Source of the DNA: Fulvimarina sp040239565
GTDB taxonomy: Bacteria > Pseudomonadota > Alphaproteobacteria > Rhizobiales > Rhizobiaceae
DNA: 64,000 nt
NCBI RefSeq assembly: GCF_040239565.1
Contig: NZ_JBEHWS010000003.1
Span: 186,001 to 250,000 of the forward strand
Direction: 5' to 3'
In this document: positions 46,285 to 55,210 of the stretch, piece after piece
How positions within the stretch are numbered: position 1 is the stretch's first letter
How the letters are laid out: every line of letters begins with the position of its first letter
Notes under the pieces: model-generated
The model's database searches: none
Told to the model about the DNA's origin: nothing
Seen by the model: the letters and a program-made list of their open reading frames with translations, nothing else
Program-made: the position numbers and the translations under genes

Positions 46285-47304
46285 TCAAGTGCCGGCTTTA
46301 TTCGAGACGGCAGCCTGATCGAAGGTCGCCATGCCGGAATGGCATTGGCAGGCGGCCTTGACGATGCCGGCGGCGAGCGCAGCGCCTGTGCCCTCTCCCA
46401 ACCGCATACCGAGTGCCAGCAGAGGCACCTTGTCCATGATTCCGAGCGCCTTGATGTGTCCCGGCTCGGCGGAGACGTGGGCAAAGAGGCAATGGTCGAG
46501 CGCCGAAGGCTCCATCTTGTGGAGGATGGCGGCGGCGGCCGTCGCCACGAAGCCGTCGATAATGACGGGAACGCGCTGGGTGCGCGCGGCGAGGATCGCT
46601 CCGATCATCGCCGCGATCTCCCGGCCGCCGACGCGGCGCAATACTTCCAGCGGATCCTTCAGATGGCCCTGGTGGGTTTCCATGGCGCGGGCGACGACAT
46701 CGGCCTTGTGCTTGAGGCCGGTTTCGTCGAGCCCCGTGCCGGGGCCGACCCATTCGGCCGGATCGCCGCCGAAGAGCGCGCAGTAAAGAGCGGCGGCGAC
46801 GGTCGTATTGCCGATGCCCATTTCGCCGATACAGACGAGATCGGGCTCGCCCGCAAGCGCCTCCATGCCGTAGGCGATGGTCGCCGCGCAGGTTTTCTCG
46901 TCCATGGCCGGTTCGACACTGATATCGCCGGTCGGATAATCGAGCGCGAGGTCGAACACCTTCAGCCCGAGATCATAGGCCGCGCAGATCTGGTTGATCG
47001 CGGCGCCCCCCGAGGCGAAGTTGGTCACCATCTGCTGGGTGACCTCCGAGGGATAGGGCGAGACGCCCTGCTTCGTCACGCCATGCGTTCCCGCGAATAC
47101 CGTGACGACCGGGCGCTGGATGGTGGCCGAACCACGCCAGCCAGCGACCCATTCCGACAGATCCTCCAGACGGCCAAGAGAACCGGGCGGCTTTGTCAGC
47201 TGCGCCTCGCGCTCGCGCTTGGCACGGATCGCCTGACGATCGGCAGAAGGCAGATTGGCGATGAGATCGCGGATGTCGTCGAAGGGAAGGCCGGAAGCAG
47301 ACAT
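46285..47304 (-). CDS. cobT: Nicotinate-nucleotide:dimethylbenzimidazole phosphoribosyltransferase
   Basis: 339 residues. It forms alpha-ribazole-5'-phosphate for the lower ligand of cobalamin. Motifs: TKPPGSLGRLEDL, VFAGTHGVTKQGVSPYPSEVT, the conserved EMGIGNTT, and GMRLGEGTGAALA with the catalytic Glu near the C-terminus. It is the last gene of the leftward cob operon, 65 bases after cobC. It is called CobU in the Pseudomonas denitrificans nomenclature. Confidence 0.95.
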   Translation of the reverse strand: MSASGLPFDDIRDLIANLPSADRQAIRAKREREAQLTKPPGSLGRLEDLSEWVAGWRGSATIQRPVVTVFAGTHGVTKQGVSPYPSEVTQQMVTNFASGGAAINQICAAYDLGLKVFDLALDYPTGDISVEPAMDEKTCAATIAYGMEALAGEPDLVCIGEMGIGNTTVAAALYCALFGGDPAEWVGPGTGLDETGLKHKADVVARAMETHQGHLKDPLEVLRRVGGREIAAMIGAILAARTQRVPVIIDGFVATAAAAILHKMEPSALDHCLFAHVSAEPGHIKALGIMDKVPLLALGMRLGEGTGAALAAGIVKAACQCHSGMATFDQAAVSNKAGT

Positions 47305-47369
47305 GGAGCTCCTGAAGACGAAATTAAAAAGACGATCGCCGAATTGGCGATGAGAGGTCGAAGCGGGTT

Positions 47370-48428
47370 CTATCCCGGCTCGTCCGGGGCGTCACCCGGC
47401 GGGGCTCCGATCTCCGCGAGACTTTCGGCAAGTGCTGTTTCGAGGCGGCTTGCCACGCCATCGTCGCGCGGATTGCCGAAGCGCAGCCAATCGGGCGCAT
47501 AGTCGAATGCGCGCGTCAGGATATGCCGCTCGCAAAGCGCGCGGTGCAGGCGTTGGGCATGGGGATGGTGGATCGTCTTGAAAAGCGGTGTGCCGCCGAT
47601 GATGTCGAGACCTTGCGAAGCGACTACGGATACAAGACGCGCAGACTGGGATGCGATATCCCGTCTCAGTATATCGATTATTGTTTCGTTTTGGAGGACG
47701 GCGGTGCCCAGGGCGATCGCCGGCGATGAAACCGCCCATGGGCCAAGGCGCGCAGCGAGCTGTTGCGCAAGCTCGGGTGTCGTCAGAGCGAATCCAAGGC
47801 GCAATCCTGCCAGCCCGGTGAATTTGCCGAACGAGCGATAGATGACGAGCCCTTCTCGGCCGGCATGAGGCGCAAGCGAAATTTCGGTTTCGGTATCCGC
47901 GAAAGCTTCGTCGACGACGAGCCAGCCTCCTTTCGCTGCCAGACGTTCCGCAAGGGCCAGCATCGAGTGAGGCTCGAACCGGCGGCCATCGGGATTGTTC
48001 GGGTTCACAAGAACGACAAAACTGGCTTCTGACGGAATATCGGTCAGTTCATGAAAACGCCGGACATCGTGACCAGCGGCCTCGAAAGCGCGGGTGTGCT
48101 CCGAATAGGTGGGATCGAGCACGGCGACTATTGCCGGAGGCAGCAGAAACGGCAAGAGCGAAATAAGCGCCTGCGAGCCGGGAGCGATGGCGATCCCGGC
48201 CGCGTTCCGCGCTCCATAGAAGGAGCGTGCTGCATCGACCAGACACTGCTCGGCTCCCGCTTCCGGCAGGCGCGCCCAGGAGGATGCGGTCAGTATCGGG
48301 ATATCCGGTGGCGACGGGTTGATGCCGGTCGAGAGGTCGAGCCAGTCTTCCCGCTTCCCACCGAAACGCGCGATAGCGGCATCAAGCGCACCTCCGTGAT
48401 CCATCGAACCGGGTGAAGTGTCGCTCAT
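47370..48428 (-). CDS. cobC: Threonine-phosphate decarboxylase (CobC/CobD type)
   Basis: 352 residues, PLP fold-type-I enzyme that makes (R)-1-aminopropan-2-yl phosphate, the aminopropanol arm. LDLSTGINPSPPDIP opens the domain. Then come LVNPNNPDGR, VVDEAFADTE, the PLP lysine in YRSFGKFTGLAGLRLGF, and a C-terminal DWLRFGNP motif. It overlaps the cobB stop by 4 bases (ATGA). Confidence 0.92.
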   Translation of the reverse strand: MSDTSPGSMDHGGALDAAIARFGGKREDWLDLSTGINPSPPDIPILTASSWARLPEAGAEQCLVDAARSFYGARNAAGIAIAPGSQALISLLPFLLPPAIVAVLDPTYSEHTRAFEAAGHDVRRFHELTDIPSEASFVVLVNPNNPDGRRFEPHSMLALAERLAAKGGWLVVDEAFADTETEISLAPHAGREGLVIYRSFGKFTGLAGLRLGFALTTPELAQQLAARLGPWAVSSPAIALGTAVLQNETIIDILRRDIASQSARLVSVVASQGLDIIGGTPLFKTIHHPHAQRLHRALCERHILTRAFDYAPDWLRFGNPRDDGVASRLETALAESLAEIGAPPGDAPDEPG

Positions 48429-49723
48429 GACGTCGCCAGATCGATGAGATGCAGGAAAGAGCCGAAAACATTTCCCGTGATTTGGCCGTGCCCACCGAGC
48501 ACCTCGTTCCTCGCATCCTGTGCGTCGAAAAGCGCGGGGCCGCCGCCCTGTTCGAGAATGGTCGCGTAGTGAAACTCGTGGGCGGTCATCGGCGCAGAAA
48601 AAGGCGAGCTTCCGAACGGAGTAACGCGGCGATAGCCGAGATGGAGTTTACGGGTCTCGAAACTTGTGGCCAGCGGCAGGATGCCGAGCATTTCGTGACG
48701 TGTTCCAGCGGCATCTACCAGCCCCGAACCGAGCGTCATGTAGCCTCCGCATTCACCGTAGACAATTGCTCCGCGCTCGGCAGCAGCGGTCGTGCCAGCC
48801 TTGAAGCGGGAGGCGGATGCCAGCTTGCCAGCATGGAGTTCAGGATAGCCGCCCGGAAGATAGACCGCATCGGCGGTCTCGTCAGGCGCTTCGTCTGCCA
48901 GCGGCGAGAAGAAAGAGAGTTCGGCTCCGGCCTTTCGCCAGCCGACGACAAGATGGGGGTAGATAAAGGCGAACGCCTCGTCGCGTGCAATAGCCATGTG
49001 TTGGCCGAGAGGCGGCAAGCGCGCGGGTTCGATCGTGGGTCGAATCTTGGGCGGACGAGCGAGATCGATCAGCGCATCTAGATCGGCGTTTTCAATGAAA
49101 ATTTCGGCTGCTCTCTGCAGAAACGCGGGAAGATTGCCGTGCTCGCCAGCCTGAACGAGACCGAGATGGCGCTCCGGCAGGACCAGCTCGGGCTCTCTTG
49201 GAATGCAGGCGAGGACAGGAATATCGAGAGGCGCAAGTGCCTCTCGCAACAGGGCATCGTGGCGGGGTGAGCCGACGCGGTTGAGGATGAGACCGGCGAT
49301 CCGTGTCGATGAGCGAAAGTTTGCGAAGCCCGAAACGAGCGCCGCGACGGAATGGCTCTGTTTGGCGCAATCAACGACGAGGACGGTCTTGAGCCCCAGA
49401 TGGTTGGCGAGATCGGCGGCAGAGCCCGTGCCGTCCGCCGCACCGTCGAAGAGCCCCATCATCGCCTCGACCACGAAGACATCCGCCGTTTCGCTGGCAT
49501 CGGCCGCGAGAGCTTGCAGGAGGTCAGGGCGCATAGCCCAGGGATCGAGATTGACGCACGGTTGGCCGGAAGCGGCGGCGTGAAAGGCGGGGTCGATATA
49601 GTCGGGGCCTGCCTTCGCCGACGCAAGCTTAACGCCACGCTGCTTCAGCGCCGCGAGAAGCGCCAGCGTGATCGTGGTCTTGCCGGCACCGGATGATGGC
49701 GCGGCTATGAGGAGCCCGCTCAT
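48425..49723 (-). CDS. cobB: Hydrogenobyrinate/cobyrinate a,c-diamide synthase
   Basis: 432 residues. An N-terminal dethiobiotin-synthase-like ATPase domain has the P-loop APSSGAGKTTITLALL, AGPDYIDPAFH and EAMMGLFDG. The C-terminal class-I amidotransferase domain has VYLPGGYPELHA, the Cys in YGECGGYMTLG and the His in VFGSFLHL. It amidates the a and c side chains of the corrin ring using glutamine. Eight bases separate it from cobM. Confidence 0.95.
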   Translation of the reverse strand: MSGLLIAAPSSGAGKTTITLALLAALKQRGVKLASAKAGPDYIDPAFHAAASGQPCVNLDPWAMRPDLLQALAADASETADVFVVEAMMGLFDGAADGTGSAADLANHLGLKTVLVVDCAKQSHSVAALVSGFANFRSSTRIAGLILNRVGSPRHDALLREALAPLDIPVLACIPREPELVLPERHLGLVQAGEHGNLPAFLQRAAEIFIENADLDALIDLARPPKIRPTIEPARLPPLGQHMAIARDEAFAFIYPHLVVGWRKAGAELSFFSPLADEAPDETADAVYLPGGYPELHAGKLASASRFKAGTTAAAERGAIVYGECGGYMTLGSGLVDAAGTRHEMLGILPLATSFETRKLHLGYRRVTPFGSSPFSAPMTAHEFHYATILEQGGGPALFDAQDARNEVLGGHGQITGNVFGSFLHLIDLATS

Positions 49724-49731
49724 GCCCTGCG

Positions 49732-50508
49732 TCAGGCCAAAGACTTGCGCTTCGGGCGCAGGAGGTGGACCTGGTTTCCGTCATAAAGCTTGGAATCGAT
49801 GAAATCCTTCGCGCCGAGCGCGCGGCCGACGAGGATAAGCGCCGTGCGGGTGAGCTTGGCTTCCCGAGCCCTCTGATGAAGTTCGCTCAGGGGCGCGCGG
49901 ATAAACGTCTCGTCAGGCCAGCCCACCCGATAGGCGATGATCGCGGGACAATCCGCGCCATAGGCTGCGAGCGGCGTCAATTCGCGCTGGATATGCGGAA
50001 TGTTGCGGATCGAAAGGTGGATCGCCAGCGTCGCACCGCTCTTGGCGAGTGTCGAGAGCTCTTCGCCCTCAGGCATCGATGAGGACTTCATCGCCGTGCG
50101 GGTAAGGATGATGGTCTGGCAGACCTCGGGTATCGTCAGCTCGGTCTTCAGAGCCGCCGCCGCCGCCGAGAAGGCCGGCACGCCGGGCGTCACGTAATAG
50201 GGGATTCCGGCGGCATCGAGCCGACGCATCTGTTCGGCCGTCGCACCGTAGAGGGAAGGATCGCCGGAATGAACCCGCGCAACATCGAGACCGGCGGCGT
50301 GGGCTGCCTCGATCTCGGCCATGATCTCGTCGAGCGTCATCGGCGCGGTGTCGAGGACACGGGCGTCCTCAGGCGCTGCCTCGACGACCTCCTTCGGCAC
50401 CAGCGAACCGGCGTAGAGGCAGACCGGGCAGGCCTCGATGAGACGCAGGCCGCGAACAGTGATGAGGTCCGGCGCGCCTGGCCCGGCCCCGATGAAGTGG
50501 ACTGTCAT
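49732..50508 (-). CDS. cobM: Precorrin-4 C11-methyltransferase
   Basis: 258 residues. TVHFIGAGPGAPDLITVRGL is the SAM-binding start of the uroporphyrin/precorrin methylase fold. RVHSGDPSLYGA, PYYVTPGVPAFSAAAAAL and ILTRTAMKSSSMPEGE are diagnostic of CobM/CbiF. The start is at 50508, with the open frame ahead of it rejected. It follows the antitoxin gene by 23 bases. Confidence 0.95.
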   Translation of the reverse strand: MTVHFIGAGPGAPDLITVRGLRLIEACPVCLYAGSLVPKEVVEAAPEDARVLDTAPMTLDEIMAEIEAAHAAGLDVARVHSGDPSLYGATAEQMRRLDAAGIPYYVTPGVPAFSAAAAALKTELTIPEVCQTIILTRTAMKSSSMPEGEELSTLAKSGATLAIHLSIRNIPHIQRELTPLAAYGADCPAIIAYRVGWPDETFIRAPLSELHQRAREAKLTRTALILVGRALGAKDFIDSKLYDGNQVHLLRPKRKSLA

Positions 50509-50531
50509 GGAAATCCGTTTGGCTGGTTGTC

Positions 50532-50897
50532 TCAGGCGGCGTTCCGGTCGAACACCACCTCCGTCGTGATCTTCGCCCAAGGGACAGAGAGAAGCCCTGC
50601 CTCGTCCTCCTCGACGAGGCCGATCGGCAAGAGCTTCTCCAGATCTTTTGCCAAAAGAGCCGGACCTCGCTCCAAAGCGGTCGACAATTCAGCTCTCGTC
50701 GACGGCCCCATGCGGCGGAGCGTATCCAGAAGTCGCCACCGAAACGGATCGAGCGTCTGGTAGAGATCTTCGAGCGAATGGAAACTCAGCCGCGGCGTTT
50801 GCGGTGTCAGATCGCCCTCATCGATCCGTCTTGCGCTAGCGATCGCCTCGTCGAAGAATTCATCGACGGTCTTCACGCTCAAGATGATCTCGTTCAT
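50532..50897 (-). CDS. HVO_A0114-type DNA-binding protein, probable antitoxin
   Basis: 121 residues. ATG at 50897 follows a strong GAAGGAGA by ~7 bases. The protein has SFHSLEDLYQTLDPFRWRLLDTLRRMGPSTRAELSTALERGPALLAKDLEKLLPIGLVEED, a winged helix of the HVO_A0114/MarR-like group, and an N-terminal MNEIILSVKTVDEFFDEA strand-helix. Such proteins are often encoded right after DUF6516 toxins, as here (38-base overlap). It is expected to bind DNA and neutralise or repress the toxin gene. It sits inside the cob operon. Confidence 0.75.
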   Translation of the reverse strand: MNEIILSVKTVDEFFDEAIASARRIDEGDLTPQTPRLSFHSLEDLYQTLDPFRWRLLDTLRRMGPSTRAELSTALERGPALLAKDLEKLLPIGLVEEDEAGLLSVPWAKITTEVVFDRNAA

Positions 50898-51177
50898 GGG
50901 AAATCTCCTTCGCGACATCGCGGCGAAATTCAATCAAGAGCGTCTGGATATCGACAAACGTATATGGCTCTTCGTGATCGCGGTAATGGCGATGATCACC
51001 TTTACCGCGCTCGTTGTCGTACCCGATTATACGCTCTCCGGACTTTCCGTAAAACAGCGAATATTTGAGGCCATGTGGCCTTTCAGCCGTCAGGTGCGGA
51101 AGCTGCCAGATACGGATGTGAATAATGCCGTTGTTTGGCGCGCTTTCCTTGGTTTCAAGCAGGAGGCGCGCTCTCAT
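50860..51177 (-). CDS. DUF6516-type protein, probable toxin
   Basis: 105 residues. RARLLLETKESAPNNGIIHI, IWQLP, GLKYSLFYGKSGERIIGYDN and NERGKGDHRHYRDHEEPYTF match the DUF6516 toxin pattern as I recall it: a beta-rich domain with the conserved YDNExGKGDHRH block. The ATG at 51177 overlaps the cobJ stop (ATGA) and its end overlaps the antitoxin start, so expression is tied to the cob operon. The plus-strand frame across the same bases is a shadow. Toxic activity has not been shown for this protein. Confidence 0.72.
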   Translation of the reverse strand: MRARLLLETKESAPNNGIIHIRIWQLPHLTAERPHGLKYSLFYGKSGERIIGYDNERGKGDHRHYRDHEEPYTFVDIQTLLIEFRRDVAKEISHERDHLEREDRR

Positions 51178-53003
51178 CCAGCGATCCCCGTGCCATCCTT
51201 TCGGGCATAGCCTCTAGGCGTGTAGACCCAGTCTTTCCCGTCGCCGGTCCGCACGACCCGCGAATTCGACGAGCCAACGAGAACCACGGTGAGCATATCC
51301 ACGTCGTCCACCTGTAGCTCGCCGAGCGGAACAATACGGATCGTCTCCTGGGGGCGGCCAAGATTGGTGCCGAGGATAACCGGCGTATCGGCCGAGCGAT
51401 GTTTCAGGAGTTCGTTGCGGGCGTAGGCGAGCTGTGTTCTGCGCTTCTTCGAAACCGGATTGTAAAAGGCGACGACGAAGTCGCCCTCCGCTGCGGCCTT
51501 TACCCGGCGCTGGATGTCTTCCCAGGGCGTCAGAAGGTCGGACAGGGAAATCGTGCAGAAGTCGTGGCCGAGCGGGGCACCGGCCCGCGCGGCGGCAGCT
51601 TGCAATGCGGAGATGCCGGGCGAACATTCGATGGCGATGCGCTTGGCCGCATCGGTGAGGTCGCCCCTGTCGAGAAGCTCGAAGACGAGGGTCGCCATGG
51701 CGTAGATGCCTGCATCGCCGGAGCAGACGAGCGAGACAGCCTTACCCTCGCCGGCCAGCTCCATTGCGTGGCGCACGCGTTTCTCTTCCGCGCCGAGATC
51801 GAAGTCATGGCGCGTCTTCGAGATCGCCAGCGGGCCAAGGATATCGAGATAGAGCGAATAGCCGACGAGATCGGTGGAGGCAGCGATCATCCGGCTCACC
51901 TCCGGCGAGCGCCATTCTTCCTGACCGGGTCCGATGCCGACGACGAAGAGTGTGCCTCTAGCTCGACCGGTCGTAGCCGAATCGATAGGCCTCGGAGCTT
52001 CAGCCAGCGCGGCCGTGACTCGCTTCGATTTCTGCTTGGGACAGACGAGCTTTCCCTCCCCGCCGACGCTCGCCAGCGCGGCGCCTTCCGCGACGCCGTG
52101 GCAGCCGATCTCCGCGAAGACGATATCGGACGGACTTTGAAGGCGGTCCCGCTCGGCTTCCAGCCTTTCGGCGGTGAAGAAGCGTGCGGAAACGCCGAAA
52201 TGATCCGCGACGGCGTGAATCGCTTTCTCGTCCGCCTTAAGATCGACGCTGGCGACCGCAGCCAAAGAGAGCGGACTGACGCCGGCTTGTTCGAGGACGC
52301 TCTCGGCAAGTGCGATCGCCTCCTCGATGGGAGCACCGCGCTCCGAACCCATGCCGAGGACGAGCGTTTTCGGGCGGTAAAGAAGCTCGTCAGCACGCGG
52401 GCTTCGGCGCTCGCTCGAAACCGTCAGGCTGATCATGGCACCAGATGAGGTCGGAATCGAGGAGTCCGCGAGCCACGGCGCATCGCCAATAATCTGCGCT
52501 TTTTCGCCCGAGAGAAGCCGGGCCATGATCGGCTTGGCGTCCTGCGGGCTTTCCAAAGCGTAGCCGGGTGGCGGCGCATCGAGAGCGATGCCGAAGGCGA
52601 GATCGCCCGCCGTGGTGACGGCGGCGTGGCCGCCGATCGTAGCTGCGATTGTCCGGGCGAAATCATTCGCGCCGTGATGACCACCGAGCAGCGGCACGAC
52701 GCTGGAGCCGTCTTCGGCGATGGCGAGCACCGGAGGCTCTGTCTGCTTGTCGGCGAGGACCGGCGCGAGGAGCCGGATGACCGCACCGGAGGCCATGAGC
52801 CCGATGATCGGAGTGCCGGCCTGAAAAAGGGAACGCAGATGTTCGCCGGCGTTTTCGAAGCAAACGGCCGTGCCGTTCGTGCGCCGCGACGCGCCGTGAA
52901 CGTCACCTTTGACGGTCTGGGCGATCGTCTCGGCGAGATCGCGGGCGCTGTCCGACAGGATGACTACGGCCGGACGAGCGATTTCCGAAGAAGAGTTCGT
53001 CAT
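51174..53003 (-). CDS. cobJ: CbiG-CobJ fusion: cobalamin protein/precorrin-3B C17-methyltransferase
   Basis: 609 residues with two units. Residues ~10-330 resemble CbiG/CobE: GLMASGAVIRLLAPVLADK, VVPLLGGHHGAND, then LVLGMGSERGAPIEEA and the C-terminal CobE-like domain. Residues ~355-605 are CobJ: TLFVVGIGPGQEEWRSPE, VSLVCSGDAGIYAMA, IECSPGISALQAAAARAGAPLGHDFCTISLSD and FYNPVSKKR. The second part uses SAM to methylate C17 with ring contraction. The fusion is common in rhizobia. It overlaps the cobI stop by 4 bases. Confidence 0.92.
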   Translation of the reverse strand: MTNSSSEIARPAVVILSDSARDLAETIAQTVKGDVHGASRRTNGTAVCFENAGEHLRSLFQAGTPIIGLMASGAVIRLLAPVLADKQTEPPVLAIAEDGSSVVPLLGGHHGANDFARTIAATIGGHAAVTTAGDLAFGIALDAPPPGYALESPQDAKPIMARLLSGEKAQIIGDAPWLADSSIPTSSGAMISLTVSSERRSPRADELLYRPKTLVLGMGSERGAPIEEAIALAESVLEQAGVSPLSLAAVASVDLKADEKAIHAVADHFGVSARFFTAERLEAERDRLQSPSDIVFAEIGCHGVAEGAALASVGGEGKLVCPKQKSKRVTAALAEAPRPIDSATTGRARGTLFVVGIGPGQEEWRSPEVSRMIAASTDLVGYSLYLDILGPLAISKTRHDFDLGAEEKRVRHAMELAGEGKAVSLVCSGDAGIYAMATLVFELLDRGDLTDAAKRIAIECSPGISALQAAAARAGAPLGHDFCTISLSDLLTPWEDIQRRVKAAAEGDFVVAFYNPVSKKRRTQLAYARNELLKHRSADTPVILGTNLGRPQETIRIVPLGELQVDDVDMLTVVLVGSSNSRVVRTGDGKDWVYTPRGYARKDGTGIAG

Positions 53004-53776
53004 GTCTTGGCGCCCTCCTCCTCCCGGCGAGAAAAGTGCGGGAGCGGCGCATTCACGATTGCCGGCTCCGAACCACGATAGCCGAGGATCATCGAGAAAT
53101 AAGGCGCGGTTTCCGGCGCTTCGATAAGGGGCTGGACGATTTCCTCCGGTAGGGAAACCCGCTCGCAATAGCGGCACCGGTCTGTGAGTCCCATGCGATC
53201 GATCACTTGCCGGATGCGGGCGAAGTGGCGGCCGAGCTTCATGATGGAGAAAGCCTCGGCGCTTTCGATGCGCGCGATCAGTTCCTCGTCCGGCAGCGGG
53301 CCGGGGATGACGGTCAACCGGTCGTTCCGCGCGGCCAGCGGGCGCGCCGATGCAGCGCTCGCCGCCATGATCGAGGAAACGCCGGGAACGACGATTGTCT
53401 CGAAACGGTCGGCAAGGCGCTCGAAGAGATACATGAAGGAGCCATAGAAGAACGGATCACCCTCGCAGAGAACGGCGACGTCATCGCCCTGTTCGAGGCA
53501 TGTCGCGATTTCCTCGGCCGCGCCATCGTAAATCTCCGCCGCTGGAAACCGTTCGACGCGCATTGGCACTTCGATGGCGATCTCCCGTTGGTGGGGCTTG
53601 ATGAAGTCCGCGACGATGGCGCGAGCGAAGCTCTCGCCGGTGTCGGGCTTCGGGTAGGCAATGACGGGGGACGCGGTCAGGATGCGGTGGGCCTTCAGGG
53701 TGAGAAGTTCGGGATCGCCCGGCCCGACCCCGAGGCCGTAAAGTGCGCCTGTATTCGGCGGATTGTCTTCGGTCAT
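53000..53776 (-). CDS. cobI: Precorrin-2 C20-methyltransferase
   Basis: 258 residues. LYGLGVGPGDPELLTLKAHRIL opens the methylase fold. VLCEGDPFFYGSFMYLFERL, VVPGVSSIMAASAAS, IMKLGRHFARIRQVI and YCERVSLPEEIV are CobI/CbiL signatures. It methylates precorrin-2 at C20. It lies 11 bases after cbiX and overlaps the cbiG-cobJ start. Confidence 0.95.
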   Translation of the reverse strand: MTEDNPPNTGALYGLGVGPGDPELLTLKAHRILTASPVIAYPKPDTGESFARAIVADFIKPHQREIAIEVPMRVERFPAAEIYDGAAEEIATCLEQGDDVAVLCEGDPFFYGSFMYLFERLADRFETIVVPGVSSIMAASAASARPLAARNDRLTVIPGPLPDEELIARIESAEAFSIMKLGRHFARIRQVIDRMGLTDRCRYCERVSLPEEIVQPLIEAPETAPYFSMILGYRGSEPAIVNAPLPHFSRREEEGAKT

Positions 53777-53787
53777 CGGGCCAGACT

Positions 53788-54945
53788 TCAGCGCATCGAT
53801 TTCGGGCCGAGGGGATGGTCGGCGTGCGGATAGGGATGGTGATGATGGTCGTGCCCACCATGGGCATGGCTGTGCCCGTGAGAATGCGAGTGGCCATGCT
53901 CGCCGGCATCATGAGCGTGACCGTGGGAATGGCCCGGACTGCTCTCGTGTGAATGAGCGTGTCCATCCCCATGATCGTGCGTGTGCGCGTGCCCTGCCCC
54001 CGGCACGGGTCCCGGTTCCGGTACGGCGCGGCATGCTCCGGTGCAGACGTCGTCGCAGAGCTGACAGTCGGCGGATGAGCCTACGCCCTCGACGTGATGA
54101 TGGTGGCTCTCCTGCGCGAGGCCGACCTCCGCCTCGAAGCCGAGCACCTGTTCGCGGTACTTGCACATCTGGCAGTTCATGTTGTTGACGCCTTCGAGCA
54201 CCTCGTGGAGCCGCTCGACGAAGGTCTCGACCACAAGATCGTGCGCACCGAGATAGGGGGCCTTCAGGAACGCGATGTCGGGATGATTCCCCGCAACCTT
54301 GTCGGTCTGGTCGTAGATCCGGCGAACGAGAACGCCGGTGAAGAGAAAATACGGGAAGACGACGATCCGCTTGTAACCGAGGCGCGCGGCATGGGTGAGG
54401 CCCGGCTCGACCAGCGGGAAGGTGACGCCCGAATAGCAGGTTTCTCCCCAGCCGAAACCCATGCCCTCCCAGAGCATGCGCATGACCTTGGACACGTTGG
54501 AATTGGCGTCGGGGTCCGATGCGCCGCGGCCGACGACGACCAGCATGGTGTCATGGAGGGGATCGCCCTCCTTCCAGCCGTCTGCGCGGAGGGATTCCTT
54601 GATGCGCTCTGCGGCGGCGCGGATCATCTTCAGATCGATGCCGAGTTCGCGGCCGTAGCGGATCGTGACGCCGTTCGCGGCGGCATATGTGTTGAGAACG
54701 GACGGGATGTCGTTCTTGGCGTGGCCGGCGGCAAAGAGCATGCCGGGCAGCGCAACGATGTCGCTCGCGCCCGAATCCTTCAGCTTGTTCAGGCCGTCGC
54801 GGATCACAGGCTTGGTGAATTCGAGATAGCCGTGCTCGGTCGTCCAGTCTGGAAGCTTGTCACGCAGCTTTTCGGCGAGACCGCCGAATTCTTCCATTGC
54901 GCCCTTGTCGCGGCTGCCATGGCCGCACAGCATCAAGGCTTTCAT
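53788..54945 (-). CDS. cbiX: Sirohydrochlorin cobaltochelatase-like protein CbiX with His-rich tail
   Basis: 385 residues. The tandem CbiX-type chelatase half-domains begin LCGHGSRDKGAMEEF, with VALPGMLFAAGHAKNDIP (metal-binding His) and VVVGRGASDPDANSN later. After them come CQMCKYREQVLGFE and DCQLCDDVCTGAC, cysteines that may hold an iron-sulfur cluster. The last ~100 residues are extremely His/Gly/Asp-rich (for example HAHTHDHGDGHAHSHE), a likely cobalt store. It heads the operon. AGGAGGA lies 5 bases before the ATG, beside a 6-bp hairpin. Confidence 0.9.
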   Translation of the reverse strand: MKALMLCGHGSRDKGAMEEFGGLAEKLRDKLPDWTTEHGYLEFTKPVIRDGLNKLKDSGASDIVALPGMLFAAGHAKNDIPSVLNTYAAANGVTIRYGRELGIDLKMIRAAAERIKESLRADGWKEGDPLHDTMLVVVGRGASDPDANSNVSKVMRMLWEGMGFGWGETCYSGVTFPLVEPGLTHAARLGYKRIVVFPYFLFTGVLVRRIYDQTDKVAGNHPDIAFLKAPYLGAHDLVVETFVERLHEVLEGVNNMNCQMCKYREQVLGFEAEVGLAQESHHHHVEGVGSSADCQLCDDVCTGACRAVPEPGPVPGAGHAHTHDHGDGHAHSHESSPGHSHGHAHDAGEHGHSHSHGHSHAHGGHDHHHHPYPHADHPLGPKSMR

Positions 54946-54957
54946 TCCCGTCCTCCT

Positions 54958-55115
54958 GGCGCGGCTTTTCGGGCCGCGATGAATGCCGGAGGATCGGAGG
55001 CGCGCTCGTTCGCGCGGCCGTAAGATGCAGTCCGACAGCTCCGTCTTGGCCCCCTGATTGGGTCGGCCGCACCGGAATGCGTTTCAGCCCGGTCCGGCCG
55101 GGCACCGTCGTTAGA
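54958..55115 (-). promoter_or_regulatory. Structured 5' leader of the cob operon
   Basis: Read leftward the leader contains successive stems: CCCGG/CCGGG, CGCA/TGCG, GGCC..CCC/GGG..GGCC, GAC/GTC, CGCGC/GCGCG, and CGCGGC/GCCGCG (54960-54978) next to the ribosome-binding site. A regulatory RNA is plausible upstream of cobalamin genes. However, the canonical cobalamin-riboswitch sequences (a CCCCGCAACTGT-type core) are absent on either strand, so I do not call it a B12 riboswitch. Confidence 0.35.
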
Positions 55116-55210
55116 TTGACTGCTTGGTTATCGGCAAAGATTGTCTGCGTCAAACGCGAGGCGCGGCCTTCGCCAGAACTAGCGAAGGCCGTCGATTGGC
55201 GCTTGATTGC

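Noticed and set aside
50884..51210. Forward 108-residue frame with a membrane helix across the TA pair
   Set aside because: The opposite strand codes for the DUF6516-like protein with conserved blocks and overlaps with both neighbours; the forward frame has no domain. It is the less likely of the two, though a hydrophobic stretch is present.
54946..55200. Canonical cobalamin riboswitch
   Set aside because: The position is right but the diagnostic core sequences are missing on both strands.
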